From Acidimicrobiia bacterium (GTDB lineage: Bacteria > Actinomycetota > Acidimicrobiia > Acidimicrobiales > CAIXPF01): a stretch of DNA of 50,535 bases. The position numbers and the translations under genes are program-made. How positions within the stretch are numbered: the stretch's first letter is position 1; the number at the start of each line of letters is the position of its first letter. The DNA lies in assembly GCA_947476745.1 (NCBI GenBank), contig CANJRG010000024.1, positions 1 through 50,535 on the forward strand, written 5' to 3'. Positions 23,715 through 32,430 of this stretch are shown piece by piece. The notes beneath the pieces are model-generated. The model made no database searches and was not told the origin of the DNA. It was given only the letters and a program-made list of their open reading frames with translations.

Positions 23715-24601
23715 CCGCCGACCACCTGCATGAACCGCTCGAGGGCGGCGATGTGCTCGCCGGCCGTGCCGAAGCCCGGGGCCTCCATGCCGGTCCAGGC
23801 GGCGGTGGTGCTCATGGCGTTGATGGTGACGTAGTCGATGCCTGCCTCGCGGGCGCTCTCGACCGAGCTGGCCCAGCGGGTTTCGCCGAGGCCGTACATC
23901 AGGGTGAACTCCAGCGGGAAATTCGCCGGATCGCGACCTTCTGCGGCGACGAGGGCCCGCAGCTCGGTGGCCTGTTCGACGGTCTTGCGGCCGGCGCTGG
24001 CGAAGGTGAAGCCGTCGCCCACCCGGGCAGCCCGGCGGAAGGCGACCTTGGTCGAACCGCCGAACCACAGCGGGATCGGCCGGCGCGGCCGGGGCAGGAT
24101 GCCGGCCCGGTCGATGCGGTGGTGGCTGGTGGTCACGTCGAGGACCGGTTCGCTCCACAGCTGCCGCATCAGGCTGATCTGGTCGTCGAAGCGGGCACCA
24201 CGACCCTCCCACGGGATGCCGAGGCCCTCGTACTCCACCGGGTTCCACCCGGTGCCGATGCCGAGCCGCAGTCGGCCGCCGGAGAGGATGTCGACCTCGG
24301 CGGCCTGCTTGGCGGCGAGGACGGTCTGCCGTTGCGGCAGGATGATGATGGCGGTCTCGAACTCGATGGTGGTGGTGACACCGGCGAGGAACCCGAACAG
24401 CACGAACGGCTCGTGGAACGCATCGCGTTCGGTGTACGGCCCCCACAGCTTCGGTTCGCGCCCGGCGTGCTCGGCCCCGAGCACATGGTCGTAGGCGACG
24501 ATGTGGCTGTAGCCGAGGGATTCGGCCGCTTGGGCGATGTCGCGGATGGCGATGGGATCGTCGCCGATCTCGGTGGTGGGGAAGGTCGCTCCGAATTTCA
24601 C
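23711..24601 (-). CDS. LLM class (F420-dependent type) oxidoreductase
   Basis: A luciferase-like-monooxygenase-fold protein of about 296 residues: KFGATFPTTEIG at the N-terminus, GYSHIVAYDHVLG near 35, ILSGGRLRLGIGTGWNPVEYEGLG near 110 and RPIPLWFGGSTKVAFRRAARVGDGF near 165. These are the typical segments of actinobacterial TIGR03619-like enzymes, most of which use F420 rather than FMN, though the cofactor is not proven here. A GTG at 24601 starts the first beta strand; a GTG at 24622 is also possible. Four-base overlap with the dehydrogenase gene indicates co-expression. Confidence 0.88.
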   Translation of the reverse strand: MKFGATFPTTEIGDDPIAIRDIAQAAESLGYSHIVAYDHVLGAEHAGREPKLWGPYTERDAFHEPFVLFGFLAGVTTTIEFETAIIILPQRQTVLAAKQAAEVDILSGGRLRLGIGTGWNPVEYEGLGIPWEGRGARFDDQISLMRQLWSEPVLDVTTSHHRIDRAGILPRPRRPIPLWFGGSTKVAFRRAARVGDGFTFASAGRKTVEQATELRALVAAEGRDPANFPLEFTLMYGLGETRWASSVESAREAGIDYVTINAMSTTAAWTGMEAPGFGTAGEHIAALERFMQVVGG

Positions 24602-24710
24602 CGGTGCATTCTTGCCGATCACCTGTGTGTTCGCTCGGTGCCGGCCGGTGGTGCGCCAGTGGCGCCGGACCTGTGGTCCTGGCAAGGGTCGCGAGGTCGC
24701 GGAGGAGCAC

Positions 24711-24716
24711 TAGGGT
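24711..24716 (+). promoter_or_regulatory. Leaderless-type -10 hexamer TAGGGT of the TauD-family gene
   Basis: It ends 6 bases before the ATG at 24723. The GGAGGA at 24701 lies upstream of the hexamer and so would not be in the message. Confidence 0.6.
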
Positions 24717-24722
24717 CTCGCC

Positions 24723-25634
24723 ATGTCGATCAAGGTCAGCCAGCTTCCGGGCGCTCCGTTCGGTGCGACCGTCGAGGGGCTCGAACCGGCGGAGACGCCG
24801 ACCGAGGAGATCGTCGCCGAGGTGCGCGCCGAATTGGCCGAGCACGTGCTGCTGGTCGTGCGTGGTCATCGGCCGCCCACGAATGCCGAGCTGGTCCGCT
24901 TCGCCGGCGGGTTCGGACCGCTGTTCGACGGCGGCGAGCTGTTCGGCATCACCTCGCCGACCAAGGAGATCTTGCGGCTCACCAGCGAACGCAACGAGCT
25001 CGGGGTGGAGACCGGACCGTCGGCGGTGACGCCGTTGCCGTGGCACACCGATTATTCGTACCTGCCGTGCGCGGCCCGGGAGACCTTCCTGGAGGCGGTG
25101 CAGCTGCCCGCCGACGGCGGGGGGTCGACGTGGTTCGCCGACGTGTACGACGCCTGGGAGTCGCTGGCGCAGACCATCCACGACCGTCTCGACGGCCTGG
25201 TGGGCATCCACTCGATCAAGGGCAGCGGGCGGCATCTCAGCCGTGACGAGCGACGGGCTGCGAGAGCGGGACGCGACTACAAGAACCCGGATTTCTCCTA
25301 CCCCGGCGGGCGGGTGCCGGTCCGTCACCCGCTGGCCCATCGCCATCCCGACACCGGGCGGATTGCGCTGTACGTGAACTCGCTGGTGGCTGAGATCGAG
25401 GGATGGGACCCCGACGACGCCGACGGCCTGCTCGAGGACCTGATGGTGCACGCCACCGACGAGGGCCGGGTCTACGGGCACGCCTGGGAGGTCGGCGACC
25501 TGGTGATCTTCGACGACATCGGCACGATCCACCGGCGGGATCCGTCCGATCCCGAGCAGATCCGCACCATGCGCCAGCTGTCCACGATGCTGGCCGACGA
25601 CGGTCTTTCGACGACCGGCCCGGTCACCGCGTAG
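24723..25634 (+). CDS. TauD/TfdA family Fe(II)/2-oxoglutarate dioxygenase
   Basis: A 303-residue dioxygenase of the TauD/TfdA family. The iron ligands are His108 and Asp110 in LPWHTDYSY and His270 in GTIHRRDP; Arg in TIRTMRQ near 288 is placed to bind 2-oxoglutarate. Members hydroxylate taurine, phenoxy acids, sulfate esters, carnitine precursors and other carboxylates. Nothing in the neighbourhood points to sulfonates, so an oxidative step on a carboxylic acid is as likely. It is convergent with the amidase, with 115 bases between in which I see no clear terminator. Confidence 0.92.
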   Translation: MSIKVSQLPGAPFGATVEGLEPAETPTEEIVAEVRAELAEHVLLVVRGHRPPTNAELVRFAGGFGPLFDGGELFGITSPTKEILRLTSERNELGVETGPSAVTPLPWHTDYSYLPCAARETFLEAVQLPADGGGSTWFADVYDAWESLAQTIHDRLDGLVGIHSIKGSGRHLSRDERRAARAGRDYKNPDFSYPGGRVPVRHPLAHRHPDTGRIALYVNSLVAEIEGWDPDDADGLLEDLMVHATDEGRVYGHAWEVGDLVIFDDIGTIHRRDPSDPEQIRTMRQLSTMLADDGLSTTGPVTA

Positions 25635-25749
25635 AGCGGCAGAGAGGCCGGACCCGACGGAACGAGCCGGCTCCATGGGCTCATCGTCGGTCGCTCGGTG
25701 GATGCCGACGGGTGGTCCGGGCCGGCGCAACCGTCCGGTTGTCGGTCCT

Positions 25750-27211
25750 CTATGCCCCGGCCCATACCGGGGGGCGACGTGATGCCCAGGGACGGGCCCG
25801 TTCGAGCTGCCCGGCGACCCGGAACAGCACGTCCTCGCGCCACTGGTCCGCGACCAGCTGCACTCCGATGGGCAGTCCCTCGTCGCTCCAGTGCAGGGGC
25901 ACCGACATGGCCGGTTGACCGGAGGCGTTGAACGGCGAGGTGAAGGCGATGCTCGGATGGGCCATGGCCATACCGGCGAGTGGGTCCGATGGGGTCGCCA
26001 CCATCACGCCGAGCGGGATGGGCGGCGTGGCCATGGTCGGCGTTGCCAGTAGGTCGACGTTGCCCCACCACGCGCACAGCCGCCGTCGCCAGCGGTCGAT
26101 CCACGCCACCGACTCGAAGTAGCGGCCGGCGGGCCGGGCCTTGGCCCGCTGCACCACCGCCCAGTCCACCGGTTCGATGTCGGCCTCGGTCAGCGGCCGG
26201 CCGATGATCCGTTCCCAGTCGTCGAAGTCCGCCGCCTGGTGTGCCGACACCACGACCCCGAAGTGACGGCGCAGTTCGGCCGCCTCGTCGAGCGCCGCAG
26301 GGTGGGCGTACTCGACGTGATGACCGAGCGAGGCCAGCAGGTCGGCGCTGTCCTGAACGGCCCGTACACAGTCCGGGTGCACGTCGCAGAGACCACCCGG
26401 GGCGTCGAGCAGGACGCCCACCCGCAGCCGGCCCGGTTCGGCCTGCACTTCGGTCAGGTACGGGCGTCGCGGCGTCGGGGCACCGCTGGCTTCGCCGATG
26501 CCGGTGCCGTGGACCGCGTCGAGCGCAGCGGCACTGTCGCGCACGGTGCGGGACAGCACGCCTTCGGCGGCGTACCCGCCCCACAGCTCGCCGTGGTCCG
26601 GCCCGGTCGGGACCCGCCCGTGCGCCGGCTTCAGGCCGAACAGCCCGCACGCCGACGCAGGCGTGCGGATCGAACCGCCGCCATCACCACCGGCGGCCAT
26701 GGGGACCATGCCCGATGCCACCGCTGCGGCGGAGCCGCCACTGGACCCGCTCGGGGCGCGGGTCAGGTCCCATGGGTTGTGGGTCGCGCCGAAGGCCAGC
26801 GGCTCGGTGGTGGGGACCGAACCCCATTCCGGGGTGTTGGTCTTGCCCAGGGTGATCAGGCCGCTCGCCCGGAACCGGGCGGCGAGCTCGGTGTCGTGGT
26901 CCGGCCGGTAGTCGAGATCCTTCAGCACCGCCATGCCGGCGCAGAAGCGGTCGCCGGCGGTGTGGGCCATCAGATCCTTCATCAGGAACGGCACGCCGGC
27001 GAAGGGCCCGCCGGCCCCGCCGCCGGACGCCAGAGCCCGTGCCGCCTGCCGGGCACCTTCGTAGAGCGGGGTGATGACCGCGTTGAGATGCGGGTTCACC
27101 CGCTCGATGCGCTCGATGGCCGATTCCACCAACTCCCTCGCCCCGGCGCACCAGGTCGGCCTGGGCCAGTGCATCGACGCCGGCGAGGTCGTCGCTCAGG
27201 AGACCGCCCAC
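25750..27211 (-). pseudogene. Amidase (amidase-signature family), frameshifted near its N-terminus
   Basis: Most of an amidase is intact in one frame: Lys in PFLMKDLMAHTAG, cis-Ser in APSGSSGGSAAAVASG and the nucleophile in GGDGGGSIRTPAS form the Ser-cisSer-Lys triad. Its N-terminal helix is in another frame: GLLSDDLAGVDALAQADLVRRGE runs from a GTG at 27211, then at about 27140 the reading must switch to reach ELVESAIERIERVNP. Family members have about four extra residues between RRGE and ELVE, so a deletion of 11 bases (or 11 modulo 3) explains both. An ATG at 27174 could start the intact frame, but it would give an unrelated first 13 residues. It could also be a sequencing error. Confidence 0.75.
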
Positions 27212-27633
27212 TGCAACAGGGTGTGTACCGGGTCGTCGTCGAGGTGGTGTTCGAACACGGCGTGGACCGCAGCGCCGATCACCAGCGGCTGGTGCGGGTC
27301 ACCCACCAGGTTGCCGACGATGCGGACGCCGTCGGCATGGGGGAGTTCGACCAGGACGACGACGTACGGTCCCTGCTCGGCGAGGGCGGGATGCACCGGG
27401 TGCCAGATGCGCTCGTGGCTGTAGATGATGCCCTCGGCTGCGGTTTCCTCGTAACGCAGGTCGAAGGAATGGCAGCGGTGGCAGACCCATTCGGGTCCCC
27501 ACTGCCAACGGTTGCAGCCGTTGCAGCGCTGCAGGAGGAGTTTCTCCTGCTGCAGGCCTTCCCAGAACGCGGTGTCGAGCCCATCGCGGGACGGCGCGGG
27601 CTTGGCCAGCCCGGGTCGGAGATAGGGGGTCAT
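27196..27633 (-). CDS. Zn-ribbon/OB-fold (DUF35-type) protein, partner of thiolase-like protein 1
   Basis: A 145-residue protein with the DUF35 layout: an N-terminal helix (TAFWEGLQQEKLLLQ), a rubredoxin-like zinc ribbon CNGCNRWQWGPEWVCHRC near residues 40-57, and a C-terminal OB fold (IIYSHERIWHPVHP to VHAVFEHH). Such proteins bind acyl-CoA and form complexes with thiolase-like aldolases (ChsH2 with Ltp2) or hydratases. Its ATG is two bases after the stop of the thiolase-like gene. The last 16 bases overlap the amidase N-terminal frame. Confidence 0.9.
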   Translation of the reverse strand: MTPYLRPGLAKPAPSRDGLDTAFWEGLQQEKLLLQRCNGCNRWQWGPEWVCHRCHSFDLRYEETAAEGIIYSHERIWHPVHPALAEQGPYVVVLVELPHADGVRIVGNLVGDPHQPLVIGAAVHAVFEHHLDDDPVHTLLQWAVS

Positions 27634-27635
27634 GC

Positions 27636-28820
27636 TCACAGCGTTGCCTCGCTCCCGAAGATGCAGGAGCTGACGGGGGTGACCATCGGGCCTGACCCGA
27701 CCATGGCCACCTCGGCGTTGGGCACCTGGCAGGTGGATTCTCCCCAGATCTGACGGACAGCCTCGATGTTGAGGCCCAGGCCGTGCATGTAGCACTCGGC
27801 CAGGTTGCCGCCGCTGGTGTTGAGCGGCAGTGTGCCGCTCGGGGCCGAGAGGTTCTCCAACGTGAGGAAGTCGTTGACCTCTTCGGCGCTGCAGAAGCCG
27901 TGCTCGACGATGCTCATCATGACGCCACCGGTGAAGTTCTCGTAGCTCTGCAACACGTCGACGTCGCTCGGGCCCAACTGGGCCATGCGGTACAGGCGGG
28001 GGGCGACCGTGGTGAAGCCCGAGGAGGCGTACTCCGGGGTGTTGTGCACCGGGGCACCGGCGCGGTGCTGCGAACCGGAGACCGCGGCGAGCACGTAACA
28101 GGGGTTGTGGTCGAAGTCCTTGGCCCGTTCGGCCGACACCAGCACCATGGCGGCGGCGCCGTCGTTCTCCTGGCAGCAGTCGAACAGGTGGAACGGCTCC
28201 ACGATCCAACGGGACGCGTCGTAGGCCGCCTCGTCGAGTGGCCGGCCGTGCATCACTGCTCTGGGGTTCTGCTGGGCATGGGCGTAGGACGCCAGCGAGA
28301 TGGCCCGCAACGCCTCTTGCTTGACGCCGTGGTCGTGCATGAAACGGTTGACCTTCATGGCGAAGCTGTGCGCCGCGGACATCAGCCCGTAGGGCAGGGT
28401 GTGGGCCGCGGTGCCGGACACCATGCGGCTGCGCGGGCCCTGCCCGAACCGGCCGAACTGGCCCTGGGCGAGGGCCCGGAACACCACCACGCACTCGGCC
28501 TGGCCGGTGGCGATGGCCGCCGCGGCGTTGGCCACCGCGCCGGATCCGCCGCCCCCGCCTCCGCCCCACTGCATGGAGGCGAAGCTGAGCTGCTTGCAGC
28601 CCAGCGCCGCGGACAGCCGGGAGGCATCGGAGCGGTCATTGCTGTAGGACGAGAAGCCGTCGACGTCGGCGGGGTCGATCCCGGCATTGGCGCAGGCGCC
28701 GAGCACGGCCGCGATGGCCAGCTTGAACTCGGGGTCGGGGGAGCGGCCCCACTTGTAGTACTCGGTCTCGGCGACGCCGACCACGGCGGCCTTGCCCCGA
28801 AGCGTGCGATCCGTTGTCAT
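27636..28820 (-). CDS. Thiolase-like lipid-transfer/aldolase protein (Ltp2-like), copy 1
   Basis: A 394-residue thiolase-fold protein. It begins RGKAAVVGVAETEYYKWGRS and has the GGGGGGGSGAVANAAAAIATG glycine loop at the place where true thiolases have the nucleophilic Cys, so it is not a classical thiolase. The C-terminal half carries VDVLQSYENFTGGVMMSIE-like and NTSGGNLAE segments, which match the SCP-x/Ltp group including the steroid side-chain retro-aldolase Ltp2, whose catalysis uses Tyr in the Y-x-x-(F/Y)-T region. GGGGGAGC lies before the ATG, and a TACCGT hexamer is present further upstream. It is paired with DUF35 directly downstream. Confidence 0.88.
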   Translation of the reverse strand: MTTDRTLRGKAAVVGVAETEYYKWGRSPDPEFKLAIAAVLGACANAGIDPADVDGFSSYSNDRSDASRLSAALGCKQLSFASMQWGGGGGGGSGAVANAAAAIATGQAECVVVFRALAQGQFGRFGQGPRSRMVSGTAAHTLPYGLMSAAHSFAMKVNRFMHDHGVKQEALRAISLASYAHAQQNPRAVMHGRPLDEAAYDASRWIVEPFHLFDCCQENDGAAAMVLVSAERAKDFDHNPCYVLAAVSGSQHRAGAPVHNTPEYASSGFTTVAPRLYRMAQLGPSDVDVLQSYENFTGGVMMSIVEHGFCSAEEVNDFLTLENLSAPSGTLPLNTSGGNLAECYMHGLGLNIEAVRQIWGESTCQVPNAEVAMVGSGPMVTPVSSCIFGSEATL

Positions 28821-28862
28821 GCGCTCCCCCTGATCGAGCCCGCCATGCGAGCCTCCCGACGG

Positions 28863-28868
28863 ACGGTA
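28863..28868 (-). promoter_or_regulatory. Probable -10 hexamer TACCGT of the thiolase-like/DUF35 operon
   Basis: Minus-strand TACCGT lies 42 bases before the ATG at 28820 and predicts a leader of about 35 bases with GGGGGAGC as ribosome-binding site. Confidence 0.45.
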
Positions 28869-28988
28869 CACCGGCACAGGGTGCGCAGCACGCAGCCCGG
28901 CCCGTGGTGGCCGACGGGTACGATCGGCAGGCACGGCAACTGGGCCCGTCGCGGCATCACCCGGGCGCCCCGGTCCAGTCCGATCCAC

Positions 28989-29027
28989 CGACCCGAAACA
29001 CCGACCCGAAACACCGACCCGAAACAC
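28989..29027 (+). repeat. 13-bp direct repeat, three perfect copies, in the SDR leader
   Basis: CGACCCGAAACAC occurs three times end to end, finishing 15 bases before the ATG at 29043 and just before the AAGGGG ribosome-binding site. A candidate -10 (TACGAT, 28919-28924) lies upstream, so the repeat would be transcribed in the leader. Confidence 0.85.
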
Positions 29028-29042
29028 TCCAAGGGGATTGCC

Positions 29043-29861
29043 ATGTCCAAGCGTGTCCTGCTCACCGGTGCCTCGACCGGTATCGGCTTCGCCACCCTGC
29101 AGATGCTCGTCGCCGACGGCCACGAGGTGACCTCGCTCGACGTCAAGGAGGCACCGGCCGGCGCGGCCGTGCACCACCACTGCGACCTGTCCGACCCGGC
29201 GTCAATCGACGCCGTGGTGGCCGAACTGCAGGGCCCCTACGACGCGGTGCTGAACGTGGCCGGCGTCGCCGGCTCGATGGGGGCCGAGCTGGTGCTGCGG
29301 GTCAACGTGTACGGCCTACGTCACCTGACCGAGTCGCTGCTCGCCGCCGGCAAGATCAGCGCGCCGGGCGGGTCGATCGTGAACATCGCGTCGCTCGCCG
29401 GGATGGCCTGGGACCGCCATCTCGACCGCATCAACGCGCTCGAGGACGCGGAGGACTTCGCCGCCGGGATCGAGGTGGCCAAGGCCTACGACAAGGGCGG
29501 CCCCGCCGCCTACGTCCTGTCCAAGGAGTGGGTGGTGGCCTACACCAAGCGCCTGGCCGGTCGGGTGGTGACCCAGGGAATCCGGGTGAACAGCGTGAGC
29601 CCCGGCCCGGTGATCACCCCGCTGTTCCCGTACTTCGAGAACGACGCCGGCAAGGAGCAGATGGCCTGGATGAACGAGCAGGTGGGTCGGGCCGCCCAGC
29701 CCGAGGACGAGGCCGAGGTCGTCTGCTGGCTGGCGGTGGGCCGTAGCGGATGGGTGAACGGTGTCGACCTGCCCGTCGACGGCGGCCTGCAGGCGGGGAT
29801 GGCGGTCGGGTGGGCCGACACCAAGGCCTCGCCCGCTTCGAGGGCCCGCCGGGGCGCCTGA
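29043..29861 (+). CDS. SDR family oxidoreductase (3-alpha-hydroxysteroid dehydrogenase-like)
   Basis: A 272-residue SDR with LLTGASTGIGFATL, Asp in VTSLDVKEA, LNVAGVAG, Ser in VNIASLAG and the catalytic YVLSK. Between the Ser and Tyr there is a long helical insertion (WDRHLDRINALEDAEDFAAG), which is the feature of the 3-alpha-HSD/carbonyl reductase subgroup acting on steroids and other bulky alcohols. AAGGGG precedes the ATG. The steroid link is by subgroup only. Confidence 0.9.
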   Translation: MSKRVLLTGASTGIGFATLQMLVADGHEVTSLDVKEAPAGAAVHHHCDLSDPASIDAVVAELQGPYDAVLNVAGVAGSMGAELVLRVNVYGLRHLTESLLAAGKISAPGGSIVNIASLAGMAWDRHLDRINALEDAEDFAAGIEVAKAYDKGGPAAYVLSKEWVVAYTKRLAGRVVTQGIRVNSVSPGPVITPLFPYFENDAGKEQMAWMNEQVGRAAQPEDEAEVVCWLAVGRSGWVNGVDLPVDGGLQAGMAVGWADTKASPASRARRGA

Positions 29862-29927
29862 GCGGTATCGTGACGCCCCGACGCCAGGCCATCGGGCCCG
29901 GCGCGGGGCTGCTCAGCAGGGGGAACC

Positions 29928-30827
29928 ATGAAGTTCGGGTATCTGGCGTTGAACTCTGCGGACGGCATCCGGCCCGATCGCCTCGCCCGAGAGCTCGAGG
30001 ACCGCGGCTTCGACTCGGTGTGGATGCCCGAGCACAGCCACATCCCGACCAGCCGCGACTCGGCCTATCCGGGTGGCGGTGAACTGCCCGACGGGTACTG
30101 GCACATGATGGATCCGTTCGTGTCGCTGCAGGCGGCGGCGTCGGCCACCTCGACGCTCCTGCTGGCCACCGGGGTGTGCCTGCTGCTCGAGCACGACCTG
30201 CTCGACCTGGCGTGCACGGTCGCCACGCTCGACGTGCTCTCCGGTGGTCGGGTGCTGCTCGGGGTCGGCGTCGGCTGGAACGAAGAGGAGCTGGTCAACA
30301 CCCGGCCCGACGTACCGTTCAAGCAGCGCTACTCGGCCATGCGTGAACGGGTCGCCGCCCTGCGGGCCTGCTGGACCGAGGAGGCCCCGTCCTTCGAAGG
30401 CCGTTACGAGCGGTTCTCCGAGTCGTGGGTGTATCCCAAGCCGCTGCAGCAGCCGGTGCCGATCGCCCTGGGCAACGCCGGTCGGGTCGGCATCAAGCAT
30501 GCCGCTGAGTATGCCGACCACTGGTGTCCGCTCGACGCCCAGTTGCTCAACTACGACGGTCGACCCGACGTGCGTGGAGGTATCGAACTGTTCCGCCGTC
30601 TGGCCGCGGAGGCCGGCCGCAACGCCGAGGACATCCCGATCTCGATGTTCGCGTTCGGCAAGCCCAACCGCAAGCGCATCGACACCTACCTCGAGCTCGG
30701 CGTGGAGCGCATCGTGATCCCGCCGGCCCGGATGCACCGTCACGACGAGTCGGTCACCCTGGCCTGGTTCGACGACTGGGCGCCGGTGATGGCCGAGCTG
30801 GGGGCCACGCCCGGCGGCGCGGCCTGA
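29928..30827 (+). CDS. LLM class (F420-dependent type) oxidoreductase
   Basis: A 299-residue luciferase-like protein. It starts KFGYLALNSADGIRPDRLA, with DSVWMPEHSHIP near 35, LSGGRVLLGVGVGWNEEEL near 105 and YPKPLQQPVPIALGNAGRVGIKHAA near 165. The opening and the VWMPEH motif are those of actinobacterial TIGR03619-type F420 enzymes. CAGGGGGAAC is the ribosome-binding site; a TATCGT at 29866-29871 could be its -10. It heads a coupled group of three genes: its stop overlaps the ATG of the next gene. Confidence 0.9.
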   Translation: MKFGYLALNSADGIRPDRLARELEDRGFDSVWMPEHSHIPTSRDSAYPGGGELPDGYWHMMDPFVSLQAAASATSTLLLATGVCLLLEHDLLDLACTVATLDVLSGGRVLLGVGVGWNEEELVNTRPDVPFKQRYSAMRERVAALRACWTEEAPSFEGRYERFSESWVYPKPLQQPVPIALGNAGRVGIKHAAEYADHWCPLDAQLLNYDGRPDVRGGIELFRRLAAEAGRNAEDIPISMFAFGKPNRKRIDTYLELGVERIVIPPARMHRHDESVTLAWFDDWAPVMAELGATPGGAA

Positions 30828-31738
30828 TGGCCGACCGCATCGGCTGGGTCGGCCTCGGTGGGATGGGCCGGCCGATGGCCGCCAACGTTGCAAGGGCCGG
30901 TCTCGAGCTGACCGTGTGCGACCTACGGCCCGAGCCGGTCGCCGAGCTGGTCGGTCTCGGAGCGGCCTCCGCCGAGGACGCCGTGGCCGTCGCCGCGGCC
31001 GCGGACGTGCTGTTCGTCTCACTGCCCAACAGCACCGTCAGCAAGCAGGTTGCGGCCGAGGTGTTCGCAGCGGCGTCCCGTCCGTCGGTCTACGTCGAGC
31101 TCAGCACGCTGTCGCCCTCGGTGATGCGCGGCCTCGCCGAGCAGGCCGCGGCCGCCGGGGTGGGCTTCTGTGACTCGCCGGTGTCCGGCAACGTCCGCGC
31201 CCGCCGGGAAGGCACGCTCTCCGTCATGGTCGGCGGCGAGGTCGCGGCGTTCGAGCGCATCCGCCCGGTGCTCGACGCCTTCGGCGGCAACGTGTTCCAT
31301 CTCGGCCCGGTCGGCGCCGGCAGCGTCGCCAAGCTCGCCAACAACCTCATCGCCCTGACGTCGCTGGCCACGGCGATGGAGGGTCTGCTGCTCGGCGCCC
31401 GGGCCGGGCTCGACTTCCAGCAGCTCTGCGAGGTGGTCATGACCGCCAGCGGTGCCGGTCCCCAGGTGCTCGGTGTGGCCCATCAGCAGCGGACCCGCCG
31501 CTACCGCGAGTCGGCATCCCCGCAGGCCGCCCTCCGGCTGGCGGTGAAGGACCTCGAGCTCGGCGTCGAACTGGCCGAGGAGGTGGGCCTGCCGGTGCGT
31601 ACCGCACAGGCGGCGCTGCAGACCTGGCGAGAGGCGGAGGCCGCGGGTCTCGCCGAAGCCGAAATCTTTGCGCTCCTCGATCATCTCGAGGCCGTCAGAA
31701 CCATCGCGCCCCCTGGTTTCGAAAGGACCACGCCATGA
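30827..31738 (+). CDS. NAD(P)-dependent beta-hydroxyacid dehydrogenase (3-hydroxyisobutyrate dehydrogenase family)
   Basis: A 303-residue 6-phosphogluconate/3-hydroxyisobutyrate dehydrogenase-family enzyme. It has GWVGLGGMGRPMAANV at the N-terminus, FVSLPNSTVSK near 65, the substrate-binding SPVSGNVRARREGTLSVMVGG near 120 and the catalytic Lys in VGAGSVAKLANNL near 170. It should oxidise a 3-hydroxy acid to the semialdehyde or the reverse; the substrate may be a valine or branched-chain intermediate, but that is not certain. One-base overlap upstream (TGATG) and ATGA overlap downstream. Confidence 0.92.
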   Translation: MADRIGWVGLGGMGRPMAANVARAGLELTVCDLRPEPVAELVGLGAASAEDAVAVAAAADVLFVSLPNSTVSKQVAAEVFAAASRPSVYVELSTLSPSVMRGLAEQAAAAGVGFCDSPVSGNVRARREGTLSVMVGGEVAAFERIRPVLDAFGGNVFHLGPVGAGSVAKLANNLIALTSLATAMEGLLLGARAGLDFQQLCEVVMTASGAGPQVLGVAHQQRTRRYRESASPQAALRLAVKDLELGVELAEEVGLPVRTAQAALQTWREAEAAGLAEAEIFALLDHLEAVRTIAPPGFERTTP

Positions 31739-32409
31739 CCACGTCCGGTTCGCAGATCATCGACGTCGAGGCCCTCGACTGGCACCCGGTTTCCACCGGG
31801 GTCGAAGCCCGCCCGCTGTGGGTGGCCCCCGACAACAGCCGTCGGGTGCTGTTCATCCGCTTCAGCCCCGGTGCGGCCCTCGACCGTCACGTGCACGACG
31901 GCGACGAGGTCCAGTACGTGCTCGACGGCTCCGTCGGCGACGACCACGGCACGATCAAGGCCGGCAACGTGGGTTACCGGCCGTCGGGTTGCACCCACAC
32001 CGTGCGCAGCGTCGCCGGCGGGACGACGGTGGCGTTCATCACCGGCGGGGTCAAGCCAGTGGCCGCGGGCGAGACCGGCGGCCCGCCTTCGGTGGTCATC
32101 GATGTCGACGCCGTGCCCGAGGTGCAGCTGCGCCCCGGCATCTTCGCCCGCGAGGTGTGGTCGGACCCGGCCGGCGAACGCAAGGCACTGGTGGTGCGCT
32201 ATGAGGCGGGTGCAACCATCCCGCGTCATCGCCACGTCGGCGACGAGTTCGTCTACGTACTGAGCGGTACCCTCGGCGACGAGTCAGGGCTGATCACCGC
32301 AGGCAACGCCGGTTTCCGCCACGACGGCTGCGATCACACGGTGACCACCACCACTGGGGCCACCGTCTTCGCCGTGCTCCGTGGTGGCGTCGAACCCGTC
32401 GAGGGCTGA
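31735..32409 (+). CDS. Double-cupin protein
   Basis: A 224-residue protein made of two similar cupin barrels. Each has the metal-binding set: DRHVHDGDEVQYVLDG and GCTHTV in the first, PRHRHVGDEFVYVLSG and GCDHTV in the second, so both sites look able to hold a metal. The form recalls ChrR-type or cupin_7 domains and small dioxygenases, but there is no sigma factor nearby. It is translationally coupled to the dehydrogenase gene. It may be a small-molecule dioxygenase or isomerase; no firmer call is possible. Confidence 0.85.
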   Translation: MTTSGSQIIDVEALDWHPVSTGVEARPLWVAPDNSRRVLFIRFSPGAALDRHVHDGDEVQYVLDGSVGDDHGTIKAGNVGYRPSGCTHTVRSVAGGTTVAFITGGVKPVAAGETGGPPSVVIDVDAVPEVQLRPGIFAREVWSDPAGERKALVVRYEAGATIPRHRHVGDEFVYVLSGTLGDESGLITAGNAGFRHDGCDHTVTTTTGATVFAVLRGGVEPVEG

Positions 32410-32430
32410 CCGGACGAACGTCGAGGTCGC

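Noticed and set aside
28989-29027. Short direct repeats as a CRISPR array
   Set aside because: The units are contiguous without spacers and only 13 bp long; no cas genes are present.
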